The translations under genes and the position numbers were made by a program. From NCBI GenBank assembly GCA_018715545.1, contig DVLK01000012.1, positions 1 to 15,780 of the forward strand: a stretch of 15,780 nucleotides of DNA, written 5' to 3'. The notes beneath the pieces were generated by a model. The model searched no databases. It was not told where the DNA came from and was given only the letters and a program-made list of their open reading frames with translations. This DNA comes from Candidatus Caccovivens faecavium. Its GTDB lineage: Bacteria > Bacillota > Clostridia > Christensenellales > UBA1242. How positions within the stretch are numbered: the stretch's first letter is position 1; each line of letters begins with the position of its first letter. This document shows positions 1 to 6,990 of this stretch, piece by piece.

Positions 1-1
1 C

Positions 2-199
2 AGTGTTAAATTTTCTGACTTAGTAAAAGATTATTTATTAGCAAATGGAAAAGGTACGCTATATTATACTCGTGACTTAGGAACAAACTACAATAACATT
101 TTCTGCATGAATGCTAATGGAGATAGAGTGCAGTACAAGGCAAACAACATATTCGGTGTGCAGTTTACGATTAAGGTGACGGAATATGCATGTGTGTAG
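2..199 (+). CDS. 3' end of a probable surface/secreted protein (partial)
   Basis: An open frame enters from the left edge and gives 65 residues before a TAG stop at 197-199. No start is present, so the gene is truncated by the window. The peptide is rich in aromatic residues, Asn and Gly (YYTRDL, TNYNN, CMNANGD, then GVQFTIKV near the end) and finishes with TEYACV. The pattern of an aromatic-TRD motif, a turn-rich stretch and a final G-V-x-F-x-I-x-V strand recalls the C-terminus of DUF6273-like modules on surface proteins of gut Firmicutes. That family assignment is an inference by eye. The composition fits an extracellular beta-rich domain better than an enzyme core. The stop codon lies inside the 5' arm of a perfect 13-bp inverted repeat (196-269), which may define the transcript's 3' end. 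Confidence 0.6.
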   Translation, partial: SVKFSDLVKDYLLANGKGTLYYTRDLGTNYNNIFCMNANGDRVQYKANNIFGVQFTIKVTEYACV

Positions 200-345
200 G
201 CTAAAACTGCGCTCCATTTCGACTTTTGTCTTACGCCAAAAGTCTTACCATTCGCTAGTTTTAGCCTACCAGCGACCAAACGAAAATCGCACTCGTGTTT
301 TTTAAAGGGAACCCTAAAAATGCTTGTCATTTTTAGGGAAAAGGA
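196..345. repeat. Intergenic multi-hairpin repeat, copy 1, left module
   Basis: Arms 196-208 and 257-269 form a perfect 13-bp stem that begins on the stop codon of the upstream gene. Inside it, 221-228 and 237-244 form an 8-bp hairpin. Downstream, 271-291 is identical to 7537-7557. A second perfect 11-bp hairpin follows (312-322/328-338, loop CTTGT). The same order of parts, with different arm sequences but preserved pairing, is seen at 7381-7530. Confidence 0.75.
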
Positions 346-348
346 ACA

Positions 349-428
349 AACAAGCAAGTGATAAGTGTTTTGACATTTATATCGAAACACGAAACTAAGC
401 GCAGTTTGTGACGCTGTCGCTACTTAAA
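349..428. repeat. 80-nt direct repeat, copy A
   Basis: This stretch matches 698-777 at about 72 of 80 positions (counted by eye). It contains an internal hairpin, GTGTTTTGA pairing with TCGAAACAC with one G-T pair. Its last part (GCAGTTTGTGACGC, then a short spacer and ACTTAAAG) recurs at 7641-7677. No reading frame is preserved between copies. Confidence 0.8.
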
Positions 429-522
429 GAGGATTTGATTATAACTCAAACAATCTATTATCAAAATCATCCACAACTTTTTATTTTTGCTTTTTGTTCT
501 TCATTTTTCTTCCCTGAATGTG

Positions 523-575
523 ATTTTCGATTTATGCTCACCGAACTCAGTTCTACGCTTCGCAAAATCGAAAAT
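523..575. repeat. Long-stem hairpin in repeat cluster
   Basis: ATTTTCGATTT (523-533) and AAATCGAAAAT (565-575) form a perfect 11-bp stem around a 31-nt loop, which itself holds a GAAC-TCA-GTTC mini-hairpin. The plan of a long outer stem with a small inner stem is like the element at 196-269, although the sequence is different. Confidence 0.55.
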
Positions 576-637
576 TGATTTAAGATAGCGTAAGTATGTC
601 GTTGTAGGTTTCTATTGTTAATCAGAACCACTTAAAG

Positions 638-688
638 TAGCGACAAATCGCCAATGAGCGTAGCGAATGCGATTTCGTTTGGTCGCTA
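638..688 (-). repeat. Imperfect palindromic repeat module, inverted copy
   Basis: This segment is nearly the exact reverse complement of 7536-7588. I count one substitution and four single-base length differences, three of them in A/T runs. The module is partly self-complementary (GCGAC...GTCGC ends). It sits ten bases before direct-repeat copy B (698-777). Confidence 0.75.
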
Positions 689-697
689 AGCGAAGCT

Positions 698-777
698 AAC
701 AAGCAGATGATAAGTGTTTTGATATTTATATCGAAACACGAAACTAAGCGCCGTTTGAGACGCCGTCGCTCTTTAAA
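698..777. repeat. 80-nt direct repeat, copy B
   Basis: Second copy of the 349-428 repeat, in the same orientation, with about eight differences. The start (AACAAGCA), the hairpin core and the tail ending in TTTAAA are all retained. Confidence 0.8.
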
Positions 778-911
778 TAGGTTTTTGCTTTAAATCTAAC
801 AAAACATATTACAGTTTTCCATTTTTGTCTTTCTAAGTCTTAAAATGCAATCTTTTTCATATACTAATTTATGAAAAAGCAGAAGTCATATGGTGAGCCA
901 TATGAAACTAT

Positions 912-960
912 AAAAAAGGGGTACAGGGTTAAACTCAAAATTGTTTTACCTCTCTTTTTT
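912..960 (+). terminator. Possible intrinsic terminator
   Basis: AAAAAAGGGGTA (912-923) can pair, with two small bulges or G-T pairs, with 947-960, which ends in six T residues. It could end transcripts running through the repeat region from the upstream gene. The stem is imperfect and the loop long, so confidence is limited. Confidence 0.4.
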
Positions 961-1099
961 ATTATATCATTTTTCATCATTCTAATTTGTAAGCTTTTTG
1001 GTATGGGTTAGTGAATTTATTTTAAGTTTCTTCTTTTAAATTTGAGTTAAAAAATACAAAAGATTTGAGCTTCTAAATTTGTGTTAAAAAAGGTAAAAA

Positions 1100-1978
1100 A
1101 TGGAAAATTTGTTAAAAAAAACAATAAAATTTAAAAAAAATAGTAAATTTGGAGTGAATCCTGCCTTTTTTCTCATTCTTTTGTGGCTCATCTTTAACTC
1201 TGGCGTGATGATTTTTTTTAGTTACTTAATTGCAATTGTTTTGCATGAACTTGGTCACTATTTTATGGCGAAAGCTCTCGGTTATAGTCTTTCTAAGTTC
1301 TCTCTTTCACCTTATGGTGTCAGTCTTTCCTATTATGGTGAGGAGCTTGAAGAGCGTGACGATATTTTTATTGCCTTAGCAGGACCTTTAACAAATATAG
1401 TTTGTTCGCTTTTATGCTTGGCGCTTTGGTGGATATTCCCTGTTTCATACATTTTCCTTTCGCCATTCGTTGAGGTTAGTTTAGTTATTGCACTTTTTAA
1501 TCTTTTGCCTGCATACCCTCTTGATGGTGGAAGAGTTTTTGTATCTTTTTGCGCTAGGTTTATGGAAAGAAAAAGGGCGATAAAACTAACAATGATTTTT
1601 AATATACTGTTTGCTTCTTTCTTCTTTTTGATTTTTATAGTTTTATGTTTCATTAATTTTAATCCAACATATCTACTTTTTGCAGTGTTCTTAATTTTAG
1701 GACTTTTGGATTTAAATTTTTTAAGTAAATATGAAAAAATTTCTGCTTTTAGTAAGAGTTTTAAAAGCTTTTCCAAGCCAAGGATATATGTTGTGGATGA
1801 AAATGTTACTCTTAAAGCTATGCTAAGGCGGGTGAGGAAAAATCGAACTTGTTGCTTTATTTTGATAAAAGAAAACGGCAAGAGTATTTTGTTAAGTGAT
1901 AAGCTAATTTTGAATATAGCTTTAAAAGCGGACATTAACGCAAAAATCTCTGATTTGATGATTACAAGAAAAAAATAG
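1100..1978 (+). CDS. M50 site-2-type membrane metalloprotease, SpoIVFB-like
   Basis: A 292-residue polytopic intramembrane zinc protease. Family knowledge: M50B enzymes cut membrane-bound substrates within the lipid bilayer, and SpoIVFB activates pro-sigma-K in spore formers. The sequence shows the zinc motif HELGH at residues 49-53 in a hydrophobic helix. The second conserved motif, NLLPAYPLDGGR (134-145), supplies the third zinc ligand, Asp142. Hydrophobic segments lie near 20-50, 88-113, 120-137, 163-186 and 189-206. The C-terminal 85 residues are soluble and resemble a single CBS-like domain (IYVVDENVTLKAML, near 229-242), as in SpoIVFB. Length and domain order match that subfamily. No SpoIVFA or ribosomal-protein neighbours are present, so a sporulation role is not proven and a general site-2 protease role is possible. 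The ATG follows only a weak AAGG. The gene converges with pyk. Confidence 0.9.
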   Translation: MENLLKKTIKFKKNSKFGVNPAFFLILLWLIFNSGVMIFFSYLIAIVLHELGHYFMAKALGYSLSKFSLSPYGVSLSYYGEELEERDDIFIALAGPLTNIVCSLLCLALWWIFPVSYIFLSPFVEVSLVIALFNLLPAYPLDGGRVFVSFCARFMERKRAIKLTMIFNILFASFFFLIFIVLCFINFNPTYLLFAVFLILGLLDLNFLSKYEKISAFSKSFKSFSKPRIYVVDENVTLKAMLRRVRKNRTCCFILIKENGKSILLSDKLILNIALKADINAKISDLMITRKK

Positions 1979-1995
1979 GCTTGTAAAGTAAAAAT

Positions 1996-2031
1996 AAAAA
2001 GGAATTTTAATAAAACAACAAATTCCTTTTT
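1996..2031. terminator. Bidirectional terminator between the M50 gene and pyk
   Basis: AAAAAGGAATT (1996-2006) and AATTCCTTTTT (2021-2031) form a perfect 11-bp stem with a 14-nt loop. A- and T-tracts on the two sides let it work on both strands. It lies between two convergent stop codons. Confidence 0.85.
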
Positions 2032-2063
2032 ATATCAGTTTAAAAAAAGGTATGATGTTTTAA

Positions 2064-3461
2064 TTATTTAATTTTCTTAACCATTAAGAGGTTACTGCCA
2101 CTCATTCCCGCTCTGCCACCAGTTTGCACAATTTTATCTCCGCTTTTAACAAGTTTTGTGGCAATGGTGTGCTCTAAGCCATGTTTTAGCACATCTTCCA
2201 TATTCTTATATTCCTTTTCGAGCACAGGAATTACACCATACAGCATGCTCATTTGAAAGTAAATTTTGCTTGTTGGAGTGCAAGCTATAATTGGAATTTG
2301 AGGACGAAATCTGCTGACATTTCTTGCTGTCACGCCAGTCTTTGTTCCGACATTTATAGCCTTCACATTTTCCGTTTGCGCCAAACTGCAAACAGCATAG
2401 CCTATGCTAGCAGTCGTGTTATGCGTTTTAAATGCAACAGGTTCAAATTTTAGATGCGTTTCCATTTCTTCTGCAATTTTGCGCATGGTTGTGACGCTTT
2501 CGACAGGGTACTTTCCAGAAGCGGTTTCTCCTGAAAGCATAATCGCGGTAGTTCCATCAAATATCGCATTGGCGACATCGCTTACCTCTGCTCTTGTTGG
2601 GCGTTTATTAAAAATCATACTTTCAAGCATTTGGGTGGCAGTTATAGAAATTTTTCCTTGCTCATTGCATTTTTTTATGAACTCTTTTTGTAGTATTGGA
2701 AGTTTCATAAATTCCACTTCCACTCCTAAATCTCCTCTTGCTACCATGACGCCATCGCTTAAACTTAAAATTTTATCAAAGTTTTTAACGCCGTCTACGC
2801 TTTCAATTTTGGCAAGTAGCAGTGGAGTGGTAAACTTTATTTCTCTTAAATAATCTCTGACATCTTTAACATCGCTTGCATCACTCACAAAGGACAATGA
2901 AAGAAAATCAGCATCAACTTCTTTTGCAAACATTAGGTCGGCTTTGTCTTGTTCGCTGAGGTATGGCATGTCAGTTTTTACGCCAGGAATGTTTATACTT
3001 TTATGGTTTGATAGCATTCCACTTGTTACCACATCGCAGATACAATCTGTGTTTGTCAGTTTTTTTACTTTAAGTTCAATCACTCCATCGTTTAGAAGGA
3101 TTTTGTTTCCTTTTTTTAATATCTTTGGAAGATTTTTGTAGGTGACGGCTACTATTTTTTCATTTCCTAGCACTTCTCTTGTTGTGAGCGTAAATTCATC
3201 ACCTTCCTTTAAAATGACACTACCATTCTCAAAATCGCGCACTCTTATTTCTGGACCTTTCGTATCTATCATTATGCCAATTGAAACTCCAAGTTTCTCG
3301 CGTATAAGCTTTACTTTGTCAATCATAGCCTTGTGAGATTCGTGGGTGCCATGGCTCATGTTAAATCTAGCAACATTCATGCCATTTAGTGCCATTTTTT
3401 CTAGCACTTCAACATCGTCACAGCTAGGACCTATGGAACAAATTATCTTTGTTTTATTCAT
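2064..3461 (-). CDS. pyk: Pyruvate kinase
   Basis: Catalyses the last ATP-forming step of glycolysis, phosphoenolpyruvate plus ADP to pyruvate plus ATP, in the cytosol. The 465 residues start with the family's N-terminal strand (TKIICSIGP, residues 4-12). GMNVARFNMSHG (27-38) carries the substrate-binding Arg and Asn. LLLAKIES (214-221) contains the catalytic Lys218 and metal ligand Glu220, and ARGDLGVE (241-248) contains metal ligand Asp244. TATQMLESM (274-282) and DGTTAIMLSGETASGKYP (302-319) are also typical. The B domain lies at about 70-165 and the regulatory C domain at about 340-465. The protein ends near the usual C-domain end (NLLMVKKIK) and lacks the extra PEP-utiliser-like C-terminal domain found in Bacillus. 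A good RBS (AGAGGT) precedes the ATG and a sigma-A-like promoter lies just upstream. It appears monocistronic. Confidence 0.98.
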   Translation of the reverse strand: MNKTKIICSIGPSCDDVEVLEKMALNGMNVARFNMSHGTHESHKAMIDKVKLIREKLGVSIGIMIDTKGPEIRVRDFENGSVILKEGDEFTLTTREVLGNEKIVAVTYKNLPKILKKGNKILLNDGVIELKVKKLTNTDCICDVVTSGMLSNHKSINIPGVKTDMPYLSEQDKADLMFAKEVDADFLSLSFVSDASDVKDVRDYLREIKFTTPLLLAKIESVDGVKNFDKILSLSDGVMVARGDLGVEVEFMKLPILQKEFIKKCNEQGKISITATQMLESMIFNKRPTRAEVSDVANAIFDGTTAIMLSGETASGKYPVESVTTMRKIAEEMETHLKFEPVAFKTHNTTASIGYAVCSLAQTENVKAINVGTKTGVTARNVSRFRPQIPIIACTPTSKIYFQMSMLYGVIPVLEKEYKNMEDVLKHGLEHTIATKLVKSGDKIVQTGGRAGMSGSNLLMVKKIK

Positions 3462-3484
3462 ATATTTTACCTCTTTTCTTTAAT

Positions 3485-3513
3485 ATGATATCAAAATGGC
3501 ATAAAAAACGCAA
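3485..3513 (-). promoter_or_regulatory. Promoter of pyk
   Basis: On the minus strand, TTGCGT (3508-3513) is separated by 17 nt from TATCAT (3485-3490), which carries an upstream TG (TGATATCAT, extended -10). The ATG follows about 24 nt later. Confidence 0.6.
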
Positions 3514-3628
3514 ACAATTTCCTTTGTAATTTTGTTTTAATAGTTTTTTATATAAAGGGGGAAAATATGTGTTATCATTGTTTAGCATAAAATTTAAGGA
3601 AAAGTTTATAAAAAACTAAAAAAATAGT

Positions 3629-3657
3629 TGTATTATTTAAAGTTTTGTGCTAAAATA
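3629..3657 (+). promoter_or_regulatory. Promoter of the orf77-secG-rnr operon
   Basis: TTGTAT (3629-3634) and TAAAAT (3652-3657) are 17 nt apart. The first gene starts 20 nt downstream of the -10, behind AAGGAG at 3665-3670. The region 3470-3628 between this and the pyk promoter shows no other clear signal. Confidence 0.7.
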
Positions 3658-3677
3658 CCTTAGCAAGGAGTTTTTAT

Positions 3678-3911
3678 ATGAGTATGCTTTGCAACCTTTG
3701 GACAGATTTCCAAGATTGGATATCACACGATTGGTCGGATGTAACTTTCTATATTGTCATATCAATTTTAACCATTCTTGGTCTACTCGCTCTCAGTACA
3801 TTTGTTAAAGGCTCTTACAACAAAGAGGGGAAGATTAAATGGCTGAAACTTGTTGGAAGTGTTATTTGTCTTGCCGTTGTTGCGGTGCTTTGTGTTGCAA
3901 AATTTGCTTAA
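3678..3911 (+). CDS. Small two-TM membrane protein, possible SecG-like paralogue
   Basis: A 77-residue protein of unknown function. It has a 22-residue polar N-terminus rich in Trp and Asp (WTDFQDWISHDWSD), TM helix 1 at about 23-43, a basic loop (SYNKEGKIKWLK, about 46-57) and TM helix 2 at about 58-76, with a very short tail. The strong AAGGAG with a 7-nt spacer supports the start. It is the first gene of the operon with secG, 17 nt apart. Both proteins have two helices joined by a Lys/Gly loop, and K-E-G-K-I-K here resembles R-D-G-K-L-K in the adjacent SecG. A diverged SecG copy or Sec-associated small protein is therefore possible. This is inference only; it lacks the Q-S and G-I-T-G-type motifs of SecG. 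Confidence 0.8.
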   Translation: MSMLCNLWTDFQDWISHDWSDVTFYIVISILTILGLLALSTFVKGSYNKEGKIKWLKLVGSVICLAVVAVLCVAKFA

Positions 3912-3928
3912 ATTAAAGGAGATATATT

Positions 3929-4267
3929 ATGGACGGACAAACTCAAATTCCTCTTTGGATATCGGAATCTTTCCCAATAATTAGAATTGTGCTTTTTTGC
4001 CTTATTTTCGTATGCGCAATCATTATGATTATTGCGATACTATTTCAATCAGAAGATGCAGGTAGCACAGAATCAATCACTGGTATCAAAGAAAGTTATT
4101 ATGCTCAGAACAAGGGTAGTTCAAGAGATGGAAAACTTAAACTTATCACAACCATTATGGCTATTGTGATTTTCGTTTGTGCTATTCTATATTTTGTTAC
4201 TCTCATTCCATTTGGCGGAGCAGAGTCTGGGTCAACTGCAATAGTAGCAAGTTTATTAGGAGCTTAG
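3929..4267 (+). CDS. secG: Preprotein translocase subunit SecG
   Basis: A small subunit of the SecYEG channel in the cytoplasmic membrane that assists SecA-driven export. The 112 residues show TM helix 1 (about 16-38) running into LFQSEDAGS, the family's conserved Q-S turn. Then come SITGIKESYY (the SecG G-I-T-G and E-S-Y/F block), NKGSSRDGKLK, and TM helix 2 (about 74-92). The protein is longer than the usual 75-80 residues because of a polar N-terminus and a short Gly/Ser/Ala tail. AAGGAG precedes the ATG. Placement directly before rnr, smpB and ssrA is typical for Firmicutes and strengthens the call. The stop codon is one base before the rnr start, suggesting translational coupling. Confidence 0.93.
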   Translation: MDGQTQIPLWISESFPIIRIVLFCLIFVCAIIMIIAILFQSEDAGSTESITGIKESYYAQNKGSSRDGKLKLITTIMAIVIFVCAILYFVTLIPFGGAESGSTAIVASLLGA

Positions 4268-4268
4268 A

Positions 4269-6350
4269 ATGAACAAAAAAGAGCAAATTCTTTCGCTCAT
4301 AGACAAAAATAGTTTGGTCTTTTCAAACATAGACAAACTATTTTTATTTATGTCCTCAGCTTTAAATACCTCTGAGGATGTGGTAAAAAAACTTTTCTAT
4401 GAGCTTGTAAACAATGGCGACATCTATGAGATAAGGAAAAATAAATTCATTACAATTCCTTCTCACGGGTATGTTAAAGGTGACTTTATTGGAACAACCA
4501 AAGGTTTCGGTTTTGTCAATGTCAAGGGTATGACAGAGGATATCTTTATTCCAGCCAATAAAACATTAAATGCGCTTGACGGCGAAAAGGTGATAGTGAA
4601 AATCCTGTCTAAAACTAATGAGGGATGTGACGGCGAAGTTGTCAGTATATATGATGAACTAAAAAACATCGTTGGACTTATCAAGCTTGTAGCTGGCAAC
4701 TACTTTTTGGATCCTGACAACAAAAGAATTGTCACAGATTTTCCTATTGTTAAAACGGGCTTAAAGATTAAAAAGGACATGAAAGTCAACGCAAGAGTTG
4801 TGAGGACAGATAAGGGTAAAGTTAAATGCATTGTTGATGAGATTTTGGGCATGAATGACGACATCAAAACTTTGGAACTTTCGCTCATAAGACAACATCA
4901 TCTATATGAAAACTTCCCTTCTGTTGTGGTTGAAGAGGAAAAGCGCGTTCCGAAAGAGGTTGCCGAAAAGCAGAAAAAAGGCAGGCTTGACCTTACAAAT
5001 GAGATAATTTTCACAATTGACGGTGCAGACGCCAAAGATTTAGATGATGCAGTATCTATAAAAAAATATGATAATTACTATGAGTTAGGTGTGCATATTG
5101 CCGATGTTGGCGAGTATGTTCCGCGTGATAGTGTGATTGATGAAGAGGCTTATCGCAGGGGAACAAGTGTATATTTTCCTACCTCAGTACTTCCTATGCT
5201 TCCGCGTTCCTTGTCGAATGGTATATGTTCTCTTAATGAGGGCGTAGAGAGATTGACATTGTCCTGCATAATGAAAGTTAATTTTAATGGTGAAGTGATA
5301 GAGCATAAAATTTGTGAAAGCGTGATTAAGAGCAAAGCGCGCCTTACTTATGATGAAGTATATGAAGCTTTGTCGGAAGGAAAGGTCAATGATAAAACAA
5401 AAGATTTGCTTTCTCATTTCAAAACAATGCGTGAGCTTTGTGATATTTTAGAGGCAAACGCGGTTAAGCGTGGCTCACTTGACTTAGAAGTACCAGAAGT
5501 TGAGTTCATCTTTGACGATAGAGGTTTCGCTGTCGGTATTAAGCGTAGGGAAAGAAATGAGGCACATAGATTGATTGAAGATTTTATGGTACTTGCAAAT
5601 ATCGTTGTGGCAAAGGAATTTGACACTCTTAAAATACCATTTGTATATCGTGTCCATGAAGCACCGACAAAAGAAAAAGTGTTTGCTCTTTGTGATTTTA
5701 TCAAAGGGTTAGGGGTGAGATACCCAAAAGTGCCAGATAATATCACACCTTCTTATTATCAGCAAATATTGGAGTGCGCAGAAGATAGCTCATCCAAAGA
5801 TGTTATAAACAAGATGCTTTTAAGAAGCATGCAAAAAGCCAAGTATATGAATAAAAATTTAGGGCATTTTGGTTTGGCTCTTGATTATTATTGTCACTTT
5901 ACTTCGCCAATTAGGCGTTATCCAGACTTATGCATTCATAGGATTATCAAAGATTATCTTCATAAGAAAATAGATGCGGAAGAAAAGGATGATTTAGAAG
6001 TATTCACTTTTGATGCTAGTGAACAATCTAGCGAATGTGAAAGAAATGCAGATATGGCAGAGCGCGATGTTGATGACCTTTGGAAAGCATACCTCATGAA
6101 AGATAAGGTAGGGCAGGTGTTTGATGCGACAATTTCCTCAGTTACAAATTTTGGCGTTTTTGTGGCACTTGATAACACCTCAGAGGGGCTTGTCAGACTT
6201 GAAGCACTACCTGATGACACCTATATTTACCTTGAAAAACAACTGAAACTTAAAGGCTCGTCAAATGTTTTTTCAATAGGTGACAGGGTGAAAGTTGAGC
6301 TTACAAATGTCAATTTGTATAATAGAGAGATAGATTTTAAAATGGTGTAA
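4269..6350 (+). CDS. rnr: Ribonuclease R (3'-5' exoribonuclease)
   Basis: A processive 3'-5' exoribonuclease that degrades structured RNA and, with SmpB-tmRNA, removes faulty mRNAs from stalled ribosomes. The 693 residues show a winged-helix-like N-terminus (1-60) and a cold-shock domain (about 67-112, KGFGFVNV and DIFIPA), followed by a second OB region. The RNB catalytic domain begins near 240 with TIDGADAKDLDDA (249-261). Asp251, Asp257, Asp259 and Asp260 match the magnesium-binding acidic cluster. HFTSPIRRYPDL (543-554) is the second RNB signature. An S1 domain closes the protein (615-692, TNFGVFVALDNTSEGLV). The length is within the usual range, although the lysine-rich tail of the E. 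coli enzyme is absent. AGGAG at 4258-4262, inside the end of secG, serves as RBS. A terminator follows. Confidence 0.97.
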   Translation: MNKKEQILSLIDKNSLVFSNIDKLFLFMSSALNTSEDVVKKLFYELVNNGDIYEIRKNKFITIPSHGYVKGDFIGTTKGFGFVNVKGMTEDIFIPANKTLNALDGEKVIVKILSKTNEGCDGEVVSIYDELKNIVGLIKLVAGNYFLDPDNKRIVTDFPIVKTGLKIKKDMKVNARVVRTDKGKVKCIVDEILGMNDDIKTLELSLIRQHHLYENFPSVVVEEEKRVPKEVAEKQKKGRLDLTNEIIFTIDGADAKDLDDAVSIKKYDNYYELGVHIADVGEYVPRDSVIDEEAYRRGTSVYFPTSVLPMLPRSLSNGICSLNEGVERLTLSCIMKVNFNGEVIEHKICESVIKSKARLTYDEVYEALSEGKVNDKTKDLLSHFKTMRELCDILEANAVKRGSLDLEVPEVEFIFDDRGFAVGIKRRERNEAHRLIEDFMVLANIVVAKEFDTLKIPFVYRVHEAPTKEKVFALCDFIKGLGVRYPKVPDNITPSYYQQILECAEDSSSKDVINKMLLRSMQKAKYMNKNLGHFGLALDYYCHFTSPIRRYPDLCIHRIIKDYLHKKIDAEEKDDLEVFTFDASEQSSECERNADMAERDVDDLWKAYLMKDKVGQVFDATISSVTNFGVFVALDNTSEGLVRLEALPDDTYIYLEKQLKLKGSSNVFSIGDRVKVELTNVNLYNREIDFKMV

Positions 6351-6387
6351 AAAAACTTAAAAATATATAAAAAACTCAGAAAAAACT

Positions 6388-6428
6388 AAAAAATCGGCGA
6401 ATTTTATGTGATTTTTGCCGATTTTTTT
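6388..6428 (+). terminator. Intrinsic terminator after rnr
   Basis: AAAAAATCGGC (6388-6398) and GCCGATTTTTT (6417-6427) form a perfect 11-bp stem with an 18-nt loop, followed by a T-run. It separates the secG-rnr transcript from smpB. Confidence 0.88.
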
Positions 6429-6481
6429 GATATTTTAGTTTTTAAAATTCATATTGCTATTCATTAATTAAGGCTAAGTAC

Positions 6482-6511
6482 TTGCAAAATATCTATTATT
6501 TATGATATAAT
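6482..6511 (+). promoter_or_regulatory. Promoter of smpB (and probably ssrA)
   Basis: TTGCAA (6482-6487) and a consensus TATAAT (6506-6511) are 18 nt apart, with an extended -10 TG at 6503-6504. Confidence 0.8.
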
Positions 6512-6542
6512 ACATACGAACGCTTCAAAAGGAGGAGGGAAA

Positions 6543-6986
6543 GTGAAAATTATAGCTAACAACAAAAAAGCATTTCATGATTATTTCCTCTCAGACTTAA
6601 CGGAAGCAGGCATTGCTTTGGAGGGAGCAGAAGTAAAATCGGTGCGTGGGGGCGGAGCAAGTTTGCTTGATAGCTTTGTTCAAGTGAAAAATGGCGAAAT
6701 GCTTTTAAAGAATGCGTATATTAAACCATACGAGAAGGCAAATGTTTTTATAAGCGATGAGCGCAGAACGAGAAAACTTCTTCTTCATAAAACGGAAATT
6801 TTAAAGTTTGAAAAAGCGGTGAAAGAAAAGGGATTTTCCATTGTGCCAACCAAACTCTATATAAACGATAAAGGTGTGGTAAAAGTGGAAATTGCTCTTG
6901 CTAAAGGTAAAAAACTTTACGACAAAAGACAAACTTTGAAAGAGCAAACGATAAAGCGCGATATCGCAAGACTATCTAGTCGTTAA
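6543..6986 (+). CDS. smpB: SsrA-binding protein SmpB
   Basis: Binds the tRNA-like end of tmRNA and delivers it to stalled ribosomes, mimicking part of a codon-anticodon arm. The 147 residues show the family blocks in order: NKKAFHDYF (7-15), GIALEGAEVKSVRGG (23-37), LLDSFVQVKNGE (41-52), PYEKAN (62-67), RRTRKLLLHK (74-83), VPTKLYINDKGVVKVE (101-116), and the basic tail ALAKGKKLYDKRQTLKEQTIKRDIAR. The start is GTG, chosen because AGGAGG lies 7 nt upstream and the first residues (MKIIANNKKAF) match the family start. tmRNA begins only four bases after the stop, so the two parts of the rescue system appear to be made from one transcript. Confidence 0.97.
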   Translation: MKIIANNKKAFHDYFLSDLTEAGIALEGAEVKSVRGGGASLLDSFVQVKNGEMLLKNAYIKPYEKANVFISDERRTRKLLLHKTEILKFEKAVKEKGFSIVPTKLYINDKGVVKVEIALAKGKKLYDKRQTLKEQTIKRDIARLSSR

Positions 6987-6990
6987 ACAT

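Larger units (their letters stand above)
429..1099. other. Gene-free repeat-rich intergenic region
   Basis: No credible coding frame is present. The left part holds repeat modules (see separate entries). The right part holds two neighbouring perfect hairpins: CTTTTTCAT/ATGAAAAAG at 852-860/871-879, and TCATATGG/CCATATGA at 886-893/898-905. After these come a possible terminator at 912-960 and a near-identical 17-nt direct repeat (1038-1054 and 1075-1091, one mismatch) just before the M50 protease gene. Confidence 0.6.

Noticed and set aside
88..390. Minus-strand open frame of 100 codons across the first intergenic region
   Set aside because: It runs antisense over the end of a better coding frame and through hairpin repeats, and its composition is unlike the neighbouring proteins. 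The repeat copies do not preserve the frame.
196..777. CRISPR array
   Set aside because: Repeats are few, unevenly spaced, of differing length and in both orientations; there are no cas genes.
1333..1935. 200-codon minus-strand frame opposite the M50 protease
   Set aside because: Shadow of the real gene; the plus-strand protein has complete catalytic motifs and the antisense product has no recognisable features.
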